Assembly (NCBI GenBank): GCA_025352065.1
Contig: JANXUC010000164.1
Coordinates: 1 to 64,000 of the forward strand
Origin: Acidobacteriaceae bacterium
Lineage (GTDB): Bacteria; Acidobacteriota; Terriglobia; Terriglobales; Acidobacteriaceae
Direction: 5' to 3'
DNA: 64,000 nt
Part shown: positions 62,002 to 64,000 of the stretch, in pieces
Layout of the letters: each line of letters opens with the position of its first letter
How positions within the stretch are numbered: position 1 is the first letter of the stretch
Translations under genes and position numbers: made by a program
Notes under the pieces: model-generated
Database searches by the model: none
Told to the model about the DNA's origin: nothing
The model's input: the letters and a program-made list of their open reading frames with translations, nothing else

Positions 62002-62850
62002 TCATGGAAAAAATATGAGAGTGAGTTTCACGAGCACAACGTCGGCCAGGATCACAAACAGCGAGGACAGGACTACCGAGCTCGTAGCCGCTCGACCCAC
62101 GCCTGCGGCGCCTCCCTGCGTCCTCATTCCCTGAAAACATGCGATCAGCCCGATGATTAGGCCAAACACGGAAGTCTTAAGCGTAGGCGCCAGAAGGTCA
62201 TTGAAATGGGCTCCCTTGAAGCCAGCGTTAACGAACTGATGTAAGGAGACTGGCTCCACCAGTGCCTGCGCAACCCAGCCCATGAACAAGCCACAAAAAT
62301 CGGCAGCAAGAGTCAGTAAGGGCAGCATCAGGATGCAGGCCAGAATGCGCGTCGCAGCCAACAGCCTGTAGGGGTTGACCGCGGAGGCCTCGATGGCGTC
62401 GATCTGCTCGGTCACTTTCATCGACGCCAGCTCCGCTCCAATGCCAGCGCCCACCCGGCCACTCACTACGAGCCCGGTAATGATTGGACCGGTCTCACGA
62501 ATGATGGAGAACACAAGGGCGGCGGGAAGCAAAGACTTAGCCCCAAATCGCGTCAGGCTGTAACGGGCCTGTAAAGAGAGCACAATCCCGGTGGCGGCCC
62601 CGGCTAAAGCCACCAGCAGCAGCGACTTGGACCCGACCTCGTCGAGTTGTTTGAATAGTTCGCCGAATTCAAAGGGTGGGGTTACTGCAGCCCGCGCAAC
62701 TTGCCAGAAAAACATTCCCAGATCGCCGAACCACTCGAGAAACTCGGTGACCATGCCCTTGGCGGAGTTCGCAGCCGGAGACAAGACGGATGGGAGTTCC
62801 GCAACGTGTGCGTCCGCCCCCACGACTGCTCTGAACCGCCCGCCGATCAC
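62002..62850 (-). CDS. mlaE: Mla-type ABC transporter permease
   Basis: 282 residues. MlaE/YrbE-family permease: LVALAGAATGIVLSLQARYS, IIRETGPIITGLVVSGRVGA then IGAELASMKVTEQIDAIEAS, and LKTSVFGLIIGLIACFQGMR. At least five hydrophobic helices are visible. Its ATG overlaps the stop of the upstream secreted-protein gene by four bases. The first ~35 residues are variable and may include an alternative start. Confidence 0.9.
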   Translation of the reverse strand: MIGGRFRAVVGADAHVAELPSVLSPAANSAKGMVTEFLEWFGDLGMFFWQVARAAVTPPFEFGELFKQLDEVGSKSLLLVALAGAATGIVLSLQARYSLTRFGAKSLLPAALVFSIIRETGPIITGLVVSGRVGAGIGAELASMKVTEQIDAIEASAVNPYRLLAATRILACILMLPLLTLAADFCGLFMGWVAQALVEPVSLHQFVNAGFKGAHFNDLLAPTLKTSVFGLIIGLIACFQGMRTQGGAAGVGRAATSSVVLSSLFVILADVVLVKLTLIFFP

Positions 62851-63551
62851 GGTTTTGGACCCGGACTTGGCGCTTTGTGCGCATGCTCCAGGTGCATACG
62901 AGAAAGCAACGAGTGCGGTCCGCCGTAGATGAATTCAAGGCCGAGGTTTCCGCCTATAGACCCCAGCAAGCTGTAGTTGCCCATTCGGAGTGCATCCTTG
63001 GCGCCGTAGCGGTCGGGATACCACCCGTAGACGGCCGTAAAGGTGCCTGCATACGGAGCAATGAGAGCAGGGAACGAAAACACGCGGTGACCATCGTCGC
63101 CACGGCGTGATGTAAAGGACGAAACTACTGCATGACTCAGCCGCGGGAACAAACCTTTGCATTCGCAGCGGTAGTACAGCGTGTCCTCGCGGAAAGCCCG
63201 GGCGAGTCCATAGCGAGCTGTTGTGGTAACCGCCGCAATGCCGAAGTCGGACCCGAATCGCTTGCCGTAACCCGTTGCACCTTGCTCCCAGTCCGGAGGG
63301 GTATTGCCCGCCTGACTCAGGCCAGCACCAAATGCGGCGCCTATGATGGGATACGGGCCGAAAGCATCGAAGAAGTAGTTGCGAAGCCTCGTTTTCTCGG
63401 TGGGACGAACGTAAGATGGCAGTGGTTCCGCAGGGGCTGCGCTCGCAACCGTGCTGGAGGCGTCCCCTGGATCAGCCAGTGACTGCGCCTGCGCCATTAC
63501 TGCCGCAGCGGACGCTACAAACAACAACAGCATAAGTCGGCGCATCTTCAT
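62847..63551 (-). CDS. Secreted protein, first gene of the Mla operon
   Basis: 234 residues with a signal peptide (MRRLMLLLFVASAAAVMAQAQS). The mature part (LRNYFFDAFGPYPIIGAAFG, FGIAAVTTTARYGLARAFRE, FSFPALIAPYAGTFTAVYGW) is glycine- and aromatic-rich and may be an outer-membrane or periplasmic protein. CECKG adds two cysteines. Not recognised as a named family. The 4-bp overlap with mlaE shows it belongs to the operon, so a lipid-transport role is probable but unproven. Confidence 0.72.
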   Translation of the reverse strand: MKMRRLMLLLFVASAAAVMAQAQSLADPGDASSTVASAAPAEPLPSYVRPTEKTRLRNYFFDAFGPYPIIGAAFGAGLSQAGNTPPDWEQGATGYGKRFGSDFGIAAVTTTARYGLARAFREDTLYYRCECKGLFPRLSHAVVSSFTSRRGDDGHRVFSFPALIAPYAGTFTAVYGWYPDRYGAKDALRMGNYSLLGSIGGNLGLEFIYGGPHSLLSRMHLEHAHKAPSPGPKP

Positions 63552-63600
63552 GTTGAGATTCTCCTTGATCTAGGCCCCCGACCCTAAAGGTGAATCTCTC

Positions 63601-63759
63601 TCACACGGTAAGCGGGCAAGTTCCGTGGTCACATTGGCAAGCTATTTCTACCTCGTTGGGTCCCGCATCCTTACAGGCTTGACCACAGTATTTGTCGCCA
63701 ACCTGGACCATGCACTTGCAAGGGAGGTGTGCGCACTTGTTCGGCTCATTCGTCGTCAT
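63601..63759 (-). CDS. Bacterial metallothionein-like protein
   Basis: 52 residues from ATG 63759. Eight cysteines and several His are arranged as KCAHLPCKCMVQVGDKYCGQ, then CKDAG and ACQCDHGTCPLTV, the pattern of the SmtA/BmtA metallothionein family, which holds several Zn or Cd ions. The usual C-terminal Cys-rich finger is slightly shorter, with one cysteine fewer than the nine in SmtA. No smtB-like repressor is visible within the window. Confidence 0.82.
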   Translation of the reverse strand: MTTNEPNKCAHLPCKCMVQVGDKYCGQACKDAGPNEVEIACQCDHGTCPLTV

Positions 63760-63784
63760 TGTTGTTCTCCTTTTCTACAGCCGC

Positions 63785-63994
63785 CTATGCTACTTCCTTC
63801 TTTTCGACGATCACCGGCACCTGCACCAGTTCCTCAAATAGAGTGCGGTAGTGAAGCATCGCCGTTCTCAGGTCGTCCGTTGTCGCTTGGACTTTCCCAA
63901 CCCGCAGCGCAATCTCATGCGCAGACCGATAATTCTCTACCACTCGGGGATGGTCGACAGAGATGTCTGCCGCGCGCTGATCGAATTCGGACAC
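63785..63994 (-). CDS. Hypothetical protein at the window edge
   Basis: 69 residues if the GTG at 63994 is the start; the frame stays open to the window end, so it may be longer. The part VGKVQATTDDLRTAMLHYRT then LFEELVQVP resembles a short helical segment found in small uncharacterised bacterial proteins. Unknown function. It is on the same strand as the metallothionein-like gene, 26 bp upstream of it. Confidence 0.5.
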   Translation of the reverse strand: MSEFDQRAADISVDHPRVVENYRSAHEIALRVGKVQATTDDLRTAMLHYRTLFEELVQVPVIVEKKEVA

Positions 63995-64000
63995 GGGATA

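Overview
The window looks like chromosomal DNA of a member of the Acidobacteriota, probably a soil Terriglobia (Koribacter/Terriglobales-like). This is inferred from the gene families: an Oar-type TonB receptor with an N-terminal carboxypeptidase-like domain, a PQQ-propeller/chitobiase-like mosaic exoprotein, PadR, PilT, two glgC paralogues, an MlaD-OmpA fusion, and a moderately high GC content. Intergenic spaces are filled with several families of short dispersed repeats. No rRNA, CRISPR array, IS transposase or prophage was seen; one tRNA (Asn) is present.

Layout. 1-1924: end of a surface-sugar operon (GNAT fragment, WbqC-like, PseI). 1925-2372: repeats carrying a 95-bp MITE-like insertion. 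2373-3043: VapBC-type toxin-antitoxin pair. 3055-9000: hutH, a PadR regulator with a palindromic operator, and a large secreted propeller protein. 9418-12612: TonB-dependent receptor. 12751-22242: housekeeping block with rpsU, a zinc-ribbon protein, mtaB, infC-rpmI-rplT-pheS-pheT, a PLP aminotransferase and a ZapB-like/ZapA pair. 22295-29674: alaS, a lipoprotein, recX, pilT, ilvE and a small membrane protein. 29855-33147: accessory island with a frameshifted PD-(D/E)XK-like nuclease, HigBA-like pair, Fic plus small partner, and ParD with a nonsense-mutated ParE. 33144-37653: LysM/glycoside-hydrolase-like protein, a one-ring ClpB-like AAA+ ATPase behind a structured leader, and a secreted PHI-1-like protein. 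38338-41498: three-gene cassette of aminomutase-like, P5C-reductase-like and SDR enzymes. 41846-51741: M48 peptidase, several decayed genes, two tandem glgC genes and a prolyl oligopeptidase. 51895-59970: tRNA-Asn followed by gene-poor accessory DNA with two methyltransferases, an FMN reductase, a BON lipoprotein and uncharacterised secreted proteins. 59980-63551: Mla-type lipid transport operon. 63601-63994: a small metallothionein and an uncharacterised short gene.

How the genes work together. The clearest functional units are the IF3/L35/L20/PheST translation operon, the Mla operon (permease, ATPase, MCE protein fused to an OmpA-like domain), the tandem ADP-glucose pyrophosphorylases for glycogen synthesis, and the PseI operon for a nonulosonic acid. 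The most unusual signals are the dispersed repeat families (one copy split by a MITE), the decaying toxin-antitoxin island, the aminomutase/P5CR/SDR cassette, the structured leader before the one-ring AAA+ gene, and a short promoter-hairpin-terminator unit at 29855-29919. Functions come from reading the sequence without database searches.
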